Positions 28,066 to 46,043 of a DNA stretch of 64,000 nt are shown in pieces. The position numbers and the translations under genes were made by a program. Under the pieces are notes generated by a model. The model worked only from the letters and a program-made list of their open reading frames with translations. It was not told the DNA's origin and did not search any database. Source of the stretch: Methanococcoides alaskense (GTDB taxonomy: Archaea; Halobacteriota; Methanosarcinia; Methanosarcinales; Methanosarcinaceae); the NCBI RefSeq assembly GCF_027594145.1, contig NZ_JAQFFK010000001.1:558001-622000 (forward strand), given 5' to 3'. Position 1 is the first letter of the stretch. Each line of letters opens with the position of its first letter.

Positions 28066-29355
28066 ATGAGGGTGTCTGAAAAGAAGGTTCTTGCAATAGA
28101 TGCAGCAATAATACTTTTTTTCATTTTTCTGTTCATAACATCAGTAAACCTCGTTGCAGCCGGAGGGGATGGGATCTCCACATCTGCTGAACTTAGTTAC
28201 GAGCTTCTGGGTGACGAAAATATTGTCCATGTGACTAAAGAGGTCACATTCACTAACATCGATGAAAATACTCGTTACTGGCAGGGTTATTATGACACCT
28301 ATATTTATTACATCCCCGATGGTGCTGAGGACATCAGGGCATATGATAGTTCCAACAGTATGGAATATACGAAGGGTGATGGGGAATTTTATGTATTTAA
28401 TTTCAATGAACAGATATGGTATGGAGATGTTTTCAAATTTACAGTTGAATATGACATGATGGTCAACCAAAATACCGCTGTTTTCAATATATGGGATAAC
28501 ACCGATAGTGCAACTGCAAAGGTCACCATGCCGGATGGATATGAGGTGTATCTGAATACACAGAATTGCGTGATAGTACCTCTGAAAGATAGCTATGTAA
28601 TTGATCTCGACAATTTGGGAAAGGGTGTTGTACCAATAACAGTTGATCTTGTAAGGCATACTGAACTGAACAGTATGACCGAAACTGTGAAACTAAAGGA
28701 AAAAGATGTCCTCGTGACAGTCAGGTACTGGGATGGGGAAGAGCGGTGGGCAGAACATGTTATGGATACGACATCCAGTAGCCTTGTAATTCTCGAAGAT
28801 ATATGGGGTGTTGCATATCCTGCTGGTTATGACATAACCATTACTGAAAGCAGTATGGAAGATACTGGTGGTTATGGTGGTCTTAATAACTGGAGCAAGG
28901 GGATATTATTGCTTCATACATCAAGGGACATAACATTGGTACATGAATTAGCCCATTACTGGACAGAAAGCTGTTCTTTCGAACAATTGTGGATGGATGA
29001 AGGTTATGCTAATTTCTATGCTATGAAGGTGCTTGAAGAGCTCGACCCTTTACAAGCCACAAAGGAACTGGATCGACTCTCAGATATTGGAGATAATGAA
29101 AGGAATGAAGGGAAGCTTTCCGATTGGTCAACACCTTCTGAATTAGCTCCGGGCTATGCATATCAGACCAAATTAAATTACAAAAGGGCATTTCTTTTAA
29201 CTTATTCCCTCTACGAGGATGTTGGCATGGATACGTTCAGGGATGCTGGTATGGAATTCATCAATATGGATAATGTCGATAAAAGTGACCATATAAGTAT
29301 CATGGAAAGTATTTCAGGCAAAGAGCTTGATGCTATCTATGATCAATATCTCTAA
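28066..29355 (+). CDS. Secreted gluzincin-type zinc metalloprotease (M1-like)
   Basis: The 429-residue protein starts with a basic tail and a hydrophobic signal (about 8-32). A beta-rich region of about 230 residues follows, then the zinc site HELAH (293-297) with the third ligand glutamate in WMDEGYA (E312). The W-x-x-E-G-Y/F-A motif is that of M1 aminopeptidases, but the gap between HExxH and Glu is 14 residues instead of the usual 18. The helical C-terminal part is short. It probably acts outside the cell. A 295-base upstream region with a TATA-like stretch precedes it. It is alone on its strand next to the broken permease. Confidence 0.8.
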   Translation: MRVSEKKVLAIDAAIILFFIFLFITSVNLVAAGGDGISTSAELSYELLGDENIVHVTKEVTFTNIDENTRYWQGYYDTYIYYIPDGAEDIRAYDSSNSMEYTKGDGEFYVFNFNEQIWYGDVFKFTVEYDMMVNQNTAVFNIWDNTDSATAKVTMPDGYEVYLNTQNCVIVPLKDSYVIDLDNLGKGVVPITVDLVRHTELNSMTETVKLKEKDVLVTVRYWDGEERWAEHVMDTTSSSLVILEDIWGVAYPAGYDITITESSMEDTGGYGGLNNWSKGILLLHTSRDITLVHELAHYWTESCSFEQLWMDEGYANFYAMKVLEELDPLQATKELDRLSDIGDNERNEGKLSDWSTPSELAPGYAYQTKLNYKRAFLLTYSLYEDVGMDTFRDAGMEFINMDNVDKSDHISIMESISGKELDAIYDQYL

Positions 29356-29501
29356 CTCATTTAATCTGGTGAAAGTGAGTCTATATTTTTAATTTAACAA
29401 GGAACATATTTTTATAGTTATCAAAGATTATTATGTTATGCAAGTCTGCTCATGCATATATTCCGACAAAACTGCAGGTTTTGTTCCAAGGGGTGTCTCA
29501 A

Positions 29502-30401
29502 ATGGATTTTATTGAAAAGCTTAAGGAAAAACAAAAGGATCAAAGTGCTAAGAACTGGTTTGACCTTGGAGTTCAAACAAAAAGTCAGGATAAGAAAGTG
29601 AAATATTTCACAAAATGTCTACTGATAGAACCGGAAAATGCACAAGCATTAAGACTTATGGCAGATGCTCAACAAGAAATGGGCCTGATAGATGCAGCAC
29701 TTGGTTCAAGAGCAAAGGCAGATGAAATAGAAAGGCTTGCAGGTGGTTTTGAGCAGGATGTTGATGTGACCTTTGAAAATGTAAACTTTGGTTCAGATGC
29801 CCTTAATTTTGAAGATGAGGCTATTCCTGCTAATGATATGATCGAGATAATAGAAGAACCGCAGGAAGGGCTGAAATCGGTGAATCCGGTAATCAAGGAC
29901 AACAAGTGGACTGCGTTCGAAGATGCAAAGAACAAAGAGCTGGAAGGAGAATCCGAGGTACCTGTTGAATATGATGCTGGGGTTCACACGCAAGATGAGT
30001 CTGAAATGGCTGAATCCATCGTAATTCCAGAAGAGAATGGTGAGGGTAAATTCGTTGAAGCTGCAGAAGAAAAGAGCGAGAGTACCTTTGTTGAAGCTAC
30101 AGTAGAAAAACCGAATATGGTAAAAGCAGAACCTGTTGTTGCAGTAAAGGAACCTGCGCAAAAAGTTATCCGACAAGCAGATGAGAAAAGGGTAAATGCA
30201 TCTGTAACAGAACCATCTGTTGAAAAGGTAACAATGGTCCAGACTGCGCCTAATGATGTTGCTCCTGCAATATCTCAATATAAGGTCACGGATGCTGTAC
30301 CTTTCACATTACCTATGAGAGAGATAATCAAGTTCTGGGTTGTGGGTATTGTTGCGATATTAGTTGCAGGGTTTATAATGACCGCATTAGTTGGACAATA
30401 A
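29502..30401 (+). CDS. Tail-anchored protein with short TPR domain and acidic linker
   Basis: The 299-residue protein starts at 29502 behind GGGGTG. Residues 1-80 look like two TPR helix pairs (WFDLGVQTK...PENAQALRLMADAQ). A long Glu/Pro/Val-rich, low-complexity region of about 190 residues follows. The last 22 residues form one membrane helix, so the chain is tail-anchored with its bulk in the cytoplasm. The function is not recognised; an adaptor at the membrane is likely. Confidence 0.7.
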   Translation: MDFIEKLKEKQKDQSAKNWFDLGVQTKSQDKKVKYFTKCLLIEPENAQALRLMADAQQEMGLIDAALGSRAKADEIERLAGGFEQDVDVTFENVNFGSDALNFEDEAIPANDMIEIIEEPQEGLKSVNPVIKDNKWTAFEDAKNKELEGESEVPVEYDAGVHTQDESEMAESIVIPEENGEGKFVEAAEEKSESTFVEATVEKPNMVKAEPVVAVKEPAQKVIRQADEKRVNASVTEPSVEKVTMVQTAPNDVAPAISQYKVTDAVPFTLPMREIIKFWVVGIVAILVAGFIMTALVGQ

Positions 30402-30727
30402 AGAAGAATGCCATTGCTATGTGGTACCCTTTTTCACCCTATTTTATTTTCCATTGTCGCTAATACGATCGATTTCATATGGATCGGATAATGTTCTGAG
30501 GCTGCAAGGTCATTTTTCTGATAAATATGGGAATTCAATTAAATTTTTAGTTGTGACTGATCTGAGTTTATTCACTGAACGCTGGGATAATCCAATTAGT
30601 CTATAAATTAATGATGAATAGCACAAAAATCAATTAAAAATAGATAGCGGCGATCATGTCAGAAACATTTTCTCTGATCGCACACCTTAATTTGATCGTT
30701 TAAAAGAATAGTAAGATTCACATCCAC
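30402..30727. other. Intergenic region, no gene seen
   Basis: AT-rich spacer between the tail-anchored TPR gene and the convergent zinc-ribbon gene. Short frames in it lack start signals. A GATCATG / GATCGCAC area near 30650-30680 forms only weak pairing. Confidence 0.5.
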
Positions 30728-30916
30728 TTAATATCGTTTAGGTGGTCTGTGGCTCTGGTAGCATTCCTTGCAGTATACTGGCCTGTCAGGGTCCGGTACG
30801 AAAGGCACTTCTGTTTCCTGACCGCAGTCAGCACATTTAGCTTTGTGCATCTCTCTTGGTCCATTGTTGAAACCACCACTTCCGCCGCCTCTGCCGTTAA
30901 AGCTTCTTCTTTCCAT
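30728..30916 (-). CDS. Small RGG/zinc-ribbon protein
   Basis: The 62-residue protein has a Gly/Arg/Asn-rich N-terminus (R-G-G-G-S-G-G) and a zinc ribbon with C28-x2-C31 and C49-x2-C52. Between them is the segment ETEVPFVPDPDRPVYC. The same ribbon occurs in small proteins of many methanogens and is taken as nucleic-acid binding, and RGG tails also bind RNA. GGGAGG stands just before the ATG on the minus strand. Confidence 0.8.
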   Translation of the reverse strand: MERRSFNGRGGGSGGFNNGPREMHKAKCADCGQETEVPFVPDPDRPVYCKECYQSHRPPKRY

Positions 30917-31299
30917 CTGTTTTCCTCCCTTTATATTTTATACCAAATTCGTCCAAAAAGGTCCACACGTGTAAATTCCTTATTCTTGGGAGGTCTTGAT
31001 GGATTCGTTGACTGATTCAATTCATGGTCTGATTATATATAGCACTGTTGGTTTTTCAGGTGCCTGGAAATCCTAAATATGTCAATGAAGTCTTCAGCTC
31101 CTTTTTTTATATGGTCTTAGGGAATTGTCTTTGAATAATTGATTGATTATAAAATGGACATATTAGTGAAGTAACTCATTATTTCAAGCTTTTAAGCAGG
31201 GGAATAATGCATTATATGAAACAGGTTTCTTTTCAAAAAATCCTATCTCATCATCAAAATCCTGCTCGGGATATTTCCTGCACGACACAATTGTCATGT
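30917..31299. other. Intergenic region between zinc-ribbon gene and trkH
   Basis: About 380 bases without a convincing gene. A minus-strand TATA-like CTATATATAATC around 31030-31041 is placed to drive the zinc-ribbon gene and would give a leader of some 85 bases. Confidence 0.45.
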
Positions 31300-32745
31300 T
31301 CAACGCTTCCAAAAAGCCGGTGTTAACAGCACAATAACTGTAAAGACCTCGAGTCTTCCAATCCACATATTAGCAATAAGGACCAACTTGCCGGGATCAG
31401 GGATAGAATCAAAACTGGCCATCGGGCCTATGAGGCCCAGGCCGGGACCTACATTGCCCAGAGTTGCAATGGAAGCGCTCAGGGTAGTAACGAAATCCAT
31501 TCCCATTAATGAAAGCAGGGTTGAGCTGGCAAAAAAGATCATGAGGTAAATTACCATGAAGGATACGATGGAATGTATGACTTCTTCGGGGACTGTTTTA
31601 TTATTGAAGCGGATCGGGATGATGGCTTTTGGATGAATTACCTTAAAAAGTACTTTCTGTGCATATTTTAATAGAAGGAGCAGACGTACTACTTTCACAC
31701 CACCGGAAGTAGAACCTGCACAGCCTCCTATGAACATCAACAAAAATAGGATGAATCTTGATGAATCCGGCCAGAGGTTGAAATCTGCTGTCGCATAGCC
31801 GGTGGTCGTGAGGATTGAAATGACCTGGAAACTGCTGTACCTGAAAGCATCAGCAAGCGAATATACTTCGGTCTTGAATAGCATATAGGCAAGAACAAGG
31901 GTTGCTATTGCAATAATCGCAAAATAGAACTTGAACTCCTGGTCCTTTATCAGGCTTGTTCTATCAGAAAAGATCGATTTATAATGAAGAGCAAAATTTG
32001 CTCCTCCCAGGAACATGAACACCATGATGATCCCTTCGACCATGGGGTCATTAAAAGCTGCTATACTGTCTGAATAAGGGGAAAATCCGGAGCATGAGAT
32101 CGATGTAAATGTATGGGTGATGGCATCATAAGGGGACAAGCCTGCAATCATCAGGATAAGCAGTTCCGAAATGGATAGCACGATATAAACAAGCCACAGA
32201 ATCTTTGCAGTCTCCCTTATCCTCGGTCGCAGTTGTTCTTCCTGAAGCCCCGGCACCTCTGCGCGGAACATTTGCCTTCCTGCAATGCCGAGCTTTGGCA
32301 AGATGGCAATGAACAACATGATAATTCCCATACCTCCAAGCCATTGGGTCATGCTTCTCCAGAAAAGAAGGCTTCTGCTATGGCTCTCAATGTCAATAAG
32401 TGCAGTTGCTCCGGTAGCTGTTACTCCAGACATGGATTCGAACAAAGCACTTATCGGGGGTACGCCTTCAAGCATGTAGGGGAATGAATAGAATATTGCA
32501 GCAACAAGCCAGCCAATTGCAACAATAAAAAATCCTTCTTTTAGATTCCATTCCTCATCTTTTCTCTTAAAGAACAATGTAAAAAGAGATGCTACAAAGA
32601 CAGTAATGGCAAGAGGGATAGCAAATGTCTGTAAACTTTCTCCATAATAAACAGCAACTAACAATGGAATAATCATGAATCCGGCAAGTAACCAGAAAAT
32701 GGAACCTAATACACCCAGCACGACATTATATCTCAGACCGATCAC
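31300..32745 (-). CDS. trkH: TrkH-family potassium uptake protein
   Basis: The 481-residue channel subunit has eight membrane helices and four pore loops. The selectivity glycines appear in TATGATAL, TSISCSGFS, TTTGYATA and ATLGNVGPGLG. Also present are the WRSMTQWLGGMGIIM and GGCAGSTSGGVKVVR motifs. It imports K+ with a cytoplasmic TrkA partner that gates it. No trkA lies in this window. Potassium uptake is expected for a marine, salt-tolerant methanogen. Confidence 0.92.
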   Translation of the reverse strand: MIGLRYNVVLGVLGSIFWLLAGFMIIPLLVAVYYGESLQTFAIPLAITVFVASLFTLFFKRKDEEWNLKEGFFIVAIGWLVAAIFYSFPYMLEGVPPISALFESMSGVTATGATALIDIESHSRSLLFWRSMTQWLGGMGIIMLFIAILPKLGIAGRQMFRAEVPGLQEEQLRPRIRETAKILWLVYIVLSISELLILMIAGLSPYDAITHTFTSISCSGFSPYSDSIAAFNDPMVEGIIMVFMFLGGANFALHYKSIFSDRTSLIKDQEFKFYFAIIAIATLVLAYMLFKTEVYSLADAFRYSSFQVISILTTTGYATADFNLWPDSSRFILFLLMFIGGCAGSTSGGVKVVRLLLLLKYAQKVLFKVIHPKAIIPIRFNNKTVPEEVIHSIVSFMVIYLMIFFASSTLLSLMGMDFVTTLSASIATLGNVGPGLGLIGPMASFDSIPDPGKLVLIANMWIGRLEVFTVIVLLTPAFWKR

Positions 32746-32993
32746 ACCATATTGTTAAATTTTTGTTTTTTACAATAGACTTGATTGCAATCAAAAGGCA
32801 TCCTTTCTACTAATGTGCCATGCTCAATCAATCTGTATAGTTATAGATATGTGATGCACATTGTACACTATATCATAAATTGTTGTTAATGATTGATAAA
32901 TTATTCTTGCAGGATGCATTCGCTTCCTCTCAAACTTTCGTTTTTTCTTATTTTAGTAGAATTGGTAACTCAATCTGAATAAATAATTATTAA

Positions 32994-33572
32994 ATGCTCA
33001 GTGAGATGTTTAGTCTAACAAAGAATATAATGGAGCAACAATATCTGTTATCCATGGAATTTCAGAATGAGGACTTTGAATCTCAAATTTTCAAGGATAT
33101 TGACCTTTCAGACGTATCTTTCAAAAATTCAAAGTTCATTGATTGTGCTTTTGAAAACTGCAACTTATCAAACGTGGACCTGGATAATACAAGATTTCAG
33201 GACATTAAATTCAAGAACTGTAAAGTTCTGGGATTGGACTTTTCAAAATGCAATGACTTCATACTCAGTTTTGGGTTCGAAGACTCATTTATTTCCCTGT
33301 CAGTGTTTTCTTATCTGAATTTAGAAAATACGGATTTCAGTAATTGTCAGGTATATGACTGTGATTTTGTAAGTGCCAACCTGACAAAAACTAATTTTGA
33401 AAATTCCGATCTTAAGAGTAGTCATTTTCAAAATGCGAACCTGAGCTTTGCATCCTTCAAAAACGCAAAGAACTATGATATAGACCCAAATAACAATTTT
33501 CTAAGGAAAACAAAATTTTCTGTTCCTGAAGTTATCTCCCTCTTAAATGTTTATGATATTGAACTGGAATGA
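32994..33572 (+). CDS. Pentapeptide-repeat protein (Qnr/McbG-like)
   Basis: The 192-residue protein (or 180 from the ATG at 33030) consists of pentapeptide repeats of type A-(D/N)-L/F-x-x, with Phe or Leu in every fifth position from about residue 25 to 160. They form a right-handed square beta-helix. The C-terminal NYDIDP and KTKFSVPEVISLL segments resemble the tail of the Qnr/McbG group, which mimics DNA and protects gyrase. Whether this archaeal protein does so is unknown. Confidence 0.85.
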   Translation: MLSEMFSLTKNIMEQQYLLSMEFQNEDFESQIFKDIDLSDVSFKNSKFIDCAFENCNLSNVDLDNTRFQDIKFKNCKVLGLDFSKCNDFILSFGFEDSFISLSVFSYLNLENTDFSNCQVYDCDFVSANLTKTNFENSDLKSSHFQNANLSFASFKNAKNYDIDPNNNFLRKTKFSVPEVISLLNVYDIELE

Positions 33573-33983
33573 ACAATTTCTAAATCATAATATGGTATCA
33601 TATTGTCCTATGTAAATTGTAATGATACTTCACTTGTTTTCATCATAGCGAACTCATATGTACCTGTTATTAATGGTTTCCATATATGTTTGCTTAAGTT
33701 TTAATGTCCGAAAGCTCGATTTCAAGATTATTAATGAACGTGCGTGCTTTTGTCCCTGGGTATCTTCAGTGCTGATGCATATTTTCGTGCTATCACTGAA
33801 GATCATGTATCAACCTGTCTTTTTTTAGGTATTCAAATTTTGGTGTATTGCCCAATCATGCTATACATTGTCACACTACATATAAATATGAGAACGTAGT
33901 GGTAGGGGTGCTCTCATTGAGCTGATTGGTGCCATTTTTGGTACGATCAGAATGAGGGTTCAAAAACGTTTATGCTCTTTCAT
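33573..33983. other. Upstream region of rRNA operon 1
   Basis: About 400 bases without a gene. It holds the inverted repeat listed at 33762-33825 and a second TATA-like string (CATATAAATATG near 33878-33889) that could be an upstream rRNA promoter. Confidence 0.45.
33762..33825 (+). ncRNA. Possible small RNA or terminator with 10-bp stem
   Basis: ATCTTCAGTG (33762-33771) and CACTGAAGAT (33794-33803) are perfect complements with a 22-base loop. A run of seven T follows at about 33818-33824. It lies 190 bases after the pentapeptide gene and 270 bases before the rRNA promoter. It could be a late terminator or an independent RNA. Confidence 0.35.
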
Positions 33984-34033
33984 GACTGGATTCACATTCT
34001 CAAAAAATGTGGTTATGCTTTCCGATTCGGAAC

Positions 34034-34042
34034 GTATATATA
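34034..34042 (+). promoter_or_regulatory. rRNA operon 1 promoter (TATA element)
   Basis: GTATATATA, preceded by CTTTCCGATT, aligns at exactly the same distance to the 16S gene as the element at 40651 before operon 2. The flanking DNA before it has diverged while the DNA after it is almost identical. Confidence 0.65.
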
Positions 34043-34138
34043 GCATGGAGGAGTTTAAGGGAATCCACTCAATGGGTGGAATTTCAATCACCTTCAATTC
34101 AAGATCATTAGTGGAGACCGGAGCTTTTTCGGTCTGAC

Positions 34139-34174
34139 GTTGAATTTGGCAGTTCGATTAATTCTGACTGATAG
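34139..34174 (+). promoter_or_regulatory. 16S processing stem, 5' arm, operon 1
   Basis: This 36-base arm is complementary to 35807-35842. Paired outer (GTTGAATTTGGCAGTT) and inner (TCTGACTGATAG) helices flank a mismatched middle, as in archaeal bulge-helix-bulge precursors cut by the splicing endonuclease. Confidence 0.8.
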
Positions 34175-34301
34175 TGTAAATCTATCTATCGAGAACTAAT
34201 CGAAATTGTGCATGAATAAGTAACTCTCTAATTCACTTTAGAGTGTTCTTTTCCGACAATTTTTAAGTTTAACTTCCATATTAAGTGTGCTTTAACAACA
34301 A

Positions 34302-35777
<1,476 letters not shown>

Positions 35778-35806
35778 AAGCAAGATCCGCACAAAGCGGA
35801 TCACCG

Positions 35807-35842
35807 CTATCAGTCAGAAATCGATAAACTGCCAAATTCAAC
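35807..35842 (+). promoter_or_regulatory. 16S processing stem, 3' arm, operon 1
   Basis: Partner of 34139-34174. Confidence 0.8.
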
Positions 35843-35940
35843 AAACCACATTCAATGATTCACAATCATCAAGTGCACCAGGCAAGTAATGTTGCCCGGG
35901 AAGGATGGAAGTGCCTGATACCCCATATCAGGTACGATGA

Positions 35941-35991
35941 GATCATGTATAAATATTACATATCAGACGCTCACTGGACAAAGTGAGATGG
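35941..35991 (+). promoter_or_regulatory. 23S processing stem, 5' arm, operon 1
   Basis: The arm from GATCATGTA through ATTACATATCAGA to TGGACAAAGTGAGATGG pairs with 38911-38962, with mismatched bulges in the middle. It is the 23S precursor helix. Confidence 0.75.
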
Positions 35992-35998
35992 ACTCTGG

Positions 35999-38909
<2,911 letters not shown>

Positions 38910-38910
38910 T

Positions 38911-38962
38911 CCGTCTCGCTTTGTCCAGGCGATATCTGATATGTAATATGATCTACATGATC
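38911..38962 (+). promoter_or_regulatory. 23S processing stem, 3' arm, operon 1
   Basis: Partner of 35941-35991. Confidence 0.75.
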
Positions 38963-38981
38963 ACAATCCGTTAATTTGAAT

Positions 38982-39107
38982 GAGTATGGCGGCCATAGCG
39001 GTAGGGCCACTCCTGTTCCCATCCGAACACAGAAGATAAGTCTACCCACGTTGTTTACTGTACTGAAGTACGAGAGTCTTCGGGAAATCTACATCGCTGC
39101 TATACTC
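38982..39107 (+). rRNA. 5S ribosomal RNA, operon 1
   Basis: A 126-base archaeal 5S with closing helix GAGTAT/ATACTC and the CCCATCCGAACAC loop. It appears identical to the copy at 45701. Confidence 0.93.
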
Positions 39108-39300
39108 ACTCTATCCAATTCTTTTCTTAACTGATCTTAAACTCGATAGTTGTGACTCTATTTCTCAGCATTTACAACGAGATATATCTAATTTTAAACG
39201 GATAATCATCTCTATCGTATCTCATTTCATAGTGCCAATTATTGTCGCAAGGTAAAAGTTTATATGCATGTTTCACCTACTAGGGACTACATTCCCAATT

Positions 39301-39372
39301 GCCAAGGTGGCGGAGCGGCTACGCAATCGCCTGCAGAGCGATACCATTCCGGTTCGAATCCGGACCTTGGCT
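39301..39372 (+). tRNA. tRNA-Cys (GCA)
   Basis: Acceptor stem GCCAAGG/CCTTGGC with discriminator U, anticodon loop CTGCAGA (anticodon GCA), T arm with GGTTCGAATCC. CCA is not encoded. A TATA-like GTTTATATG lies about 40 bases upstream, so it may have its own promoter. Confidence 0.95.
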
Positions 39373-39390
39373 TCATTTATTTACAAGAGT

Positions 39391-39473
39391 AAGGTCCTAC
39401 TTTAAATTCTGACCTCTTGAGCAAAGCTCAAAGGTTGCGCGCTCCAGAAGCGCTGATCTGGATTTGGACCTTG
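39391..39473 (+). pseudogene. tRNA-like remnant
   Basis: AAGGTCC (39391) pairs with GGACCTT (39466). A D-like hairpin TTGAGC/GCTCAA and an anticodon-like arm with loop CTCCAGA (CCA, Trp-like) lie between. The T arm is ruined, since no TTCGA is present. The 3' end repeats the 16 bases that end and follow tRNA-Cys. It is most likely a decayed second tRNA gene. Confidence 0.4.
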
Positions 39474-39490
39474 GCTTCATTCATCAATAA

Positions 39491-39616
39491 GAGTATGGCG
39501 GCCACAGTGGCAGGGCCACTCCTGTTCCCATCCGAACACAGAAGATAAGTCTGCCCACGTTGCTTACTGTACTGAAGTACGAGAGTCTTCGGGAAATCTG
39601 CATCGCTGCTATGCTC
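39491..39616 (+). rRNA. 5S ribosomal RNA, extra diverged copy
   Basis: Same 126-base length as the operon 5S genes but with seven substitutions. Helix II changes from GGTAG/CTACC to GGCAG/CTGCC, a compensating pair, and one change in the closing helix gives G-U. This suggests selection on structure. It follows tRNA-Cys and the tRNA remnant. Confidence 0.9.
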
Positions 39617-39642
39617 ACTATTATTAATTTACTTTTTTTAGC

Positions 39643-40563
39643 TCTGTAGAAATCCTCCTCCAAAATAAAAACGCAGTCTTAACAAATCTGTCAAGGTTGT
39701 GTAATATCACTTTGAACTTTACTTCTTTACTTGATTTCTGTACTTTCTTACGTAAATTTTCTCCATATTTTCTTTTCAAAACCGAAAATATCGTTTCACT
39801 TAAATTCCGCATATAGAGTATATCTTGATATCAAATTCATGTATCATCTTCTTCCGATATCTTCCCTTGATTCGCTTTCGTTCACGTTGTTTTAAGGAAC
39901 GAATGCTATTGATTCAAGTTTATCCCTTGTCAATTCGTGTATGTTTTCAGAATCATATGCTTTATCCATCTAATATTTTAATCTTCTATATGATGACATT
40001 GCGATAGCAATGTCTTTGCATGTTTTGCGTCATGAACTGTTTTTCCAGAGATCTTGTAACAGTAATTACAAATTTACTAACATCAACTGAAATGCTAGTC
40101 TTCACATAACGTCGTCTCCATTTTTTTATTCTCCAAGAATAGTAGTTGCTATAATATCTACTTGTAAACCCAGTAGAATCAATTGCAGTAATGTTAATTG
40201 AGCTCTATTTTTGTAAAATAGGTAAAGTGTTCTCCTAAATATAGTATCCAAAACAACAGAATATGTGCGAGTAACAAATTTCGGAAGTGTGGTAAAATGC
40301 GGCACTTTTTTTGGCTTGAGTTTGATTGGACCGAATCGTGTCAATAGCTAATGTTGTGTGTAAGTTCGTTTTGAATATCTACAGCTATAAAGTGGAAAGC
40401 GTGAATATCGTGTTACTTGCAATGCTATATCGATAAATTTTAAGTACTTGTTAGACAAAACACAATCATCCCCTTGTGGTATTGGTGCAAACAATCACAG
40501 GGGACTTCTTATTATAAAAATGATAGTGGCTTAGTTGAAGTTAGAAAAGAGGATTTCTACAGA
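39643..40563 (-). mobile_element. Decayed IS5-like insertion element
   Basis: Terminal inverted repeats TCTGTAGAAATCCTC (39643-39657) and GAGGATTTCTACAGA (40549-40563) bound 921 bases. The minus strand encodes pieces of a transposase in different frames. One N-terminal piece has KVPHFTTLPKFVTR (40126-40344). A C-terminal piece has R-N-L-S-E-T-I-F-S-V-L-K-R-K-Y-G (39624-39812). These match IS5-type DDE transposases of methanosarcinas as I know them. Stops and frameshifts make it inactive. Confidence 0.75.
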
Positions 40564-40650
40564 CCTTTTTTTTGATCGTTTAATATAACTAATAGTATTA
40601 TGGTGTGTACGCATTCTCATAAAATGTGATCATTCTTTCCGATTAGAAAT

Positions 40651-40659
40651 GTATATATA
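40651..40659 (+). promoter_or_regulatory. rRNA operon 2 promoter (TATA element)
   Basis: GTATATATA at the same spacing to the 16S as in operon 1. The upstream CTTTCCGATT is also shared. Identity between the operon leaders becomes complete about 28 bases downstream. Confidence 0.65.
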
Positions 40660-40918
40660 GGATGGCGTTGTTTAAGGAAATCCACTCAATGGGTGGAATT
40701 TCAATCACCTTCAATTCAAGATCATTAGTGGAGACCGGAGCTTTTTCGGTCTGACGTTGAATTTGGCAGTTCGATTAATTCTGACTGATAGTGTAAATCT
40801 ATCTATCGAGAACTAATCGAAATTGTGCATGAATAAGTAACTCTCTAATTCACTTTAGAGTGTTCTTTTCCGACAATTTTTAAGTTTAACTTCCATATTA
40901 AGTGTGCTTTAACAACAA

Positions 40919-42394
<1,476 letters not shown>

Positions 42395-42489
42395 AAGCAA
42401 GATCCGCATAAAGCGGATCACCGCTATCAGTCAGAAATCGATAAACTGCCAAATTCAACAAACCACTTTCAATAAAACACAGTTCGTTA

Positions 42490-42562
42490 GGGCGTGTAGA
42501 TCAGTTGGAAGATCGCCGCCTTTGCAAGGCGGAGGCCTAGGGTTCGAATCCCTACACGTCCA
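42490..42562 (+). tRNA. tRNA-Ala (UGC) in the 16S-23S spacer
   Basis: Acceptor GGGCGTG/CACGTCC with one G-U pair, discriminator A, anticodon loop TTTGCAA (TGC), T arm GGTTCGAATCC. CCA is not encoded. It lies between the 16S and 23S processing stems. The spacer of operon 1 lacks this gene. Confidence 0.96.
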
Positions 42563-42717
42563 TTGGATCATTTACGATTCACAATCATCAAGTGCACCAG
42601 GCAAGTAATGTTGCCCGGGAAGGATGGAAGTGCCTGATACCCCATATCAAGTACGATGAGATCATGTATAAATATTACATATCAGACGCTCACTGGACAA
42701 AGTGAGATGGACTCTGG

Positions 42718-45628
<2,911 letters not shown>

Positions 45629-45700
45629 TCCGTCTCGCTTTGTCCAGGCGATATCTGATATGTAATATGATCTACATGATCACAATCCGTTAATTTGAAT

Positions 45701-45826
45701 GAGTATGGCGGCCATAGCGGTAGGGCCACTCCTGTTCCCATCCGAACACAGAAGATAAGTCTACCCACGTTGTTTACTGTACTGAAGTACGAGAGTCTTC
45801 GGGAAATCTACATCGCTGCTATACTC
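45701..45826 (+). rRNA. 5S ribosomal RNA, operon 2
   Basis: Appears identical to the 5S of operon 1. No tRNA gene follows it. Confidence 0.93.
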
Positions 45827-46043
45827 ACTCTATCCAATTCTTTTCTTGACTGATCTTAAGCTCAATAGTTGTGACTCTGTTTTTTGTTAATTATCTGTAT
45901 CTTATCCCTCGTTCACCCTACTGATCAAAGCTTAAAGGATGCATGTTCCAACTTATCTGGAGTATTTGGTATCCTGGCTTGTTCAATTAATGTTATATCA
46001 CATTGAAGCCAATTTTCATCTGGGATTATTTTGGGGTGTAGGA

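Noticed and set aside
33952-34137. Short open frame upstream of the 16S gene
   Set aside because: It spans the rRNA promoter and the transcribed leader, and the matching place in operon 2 is not open.
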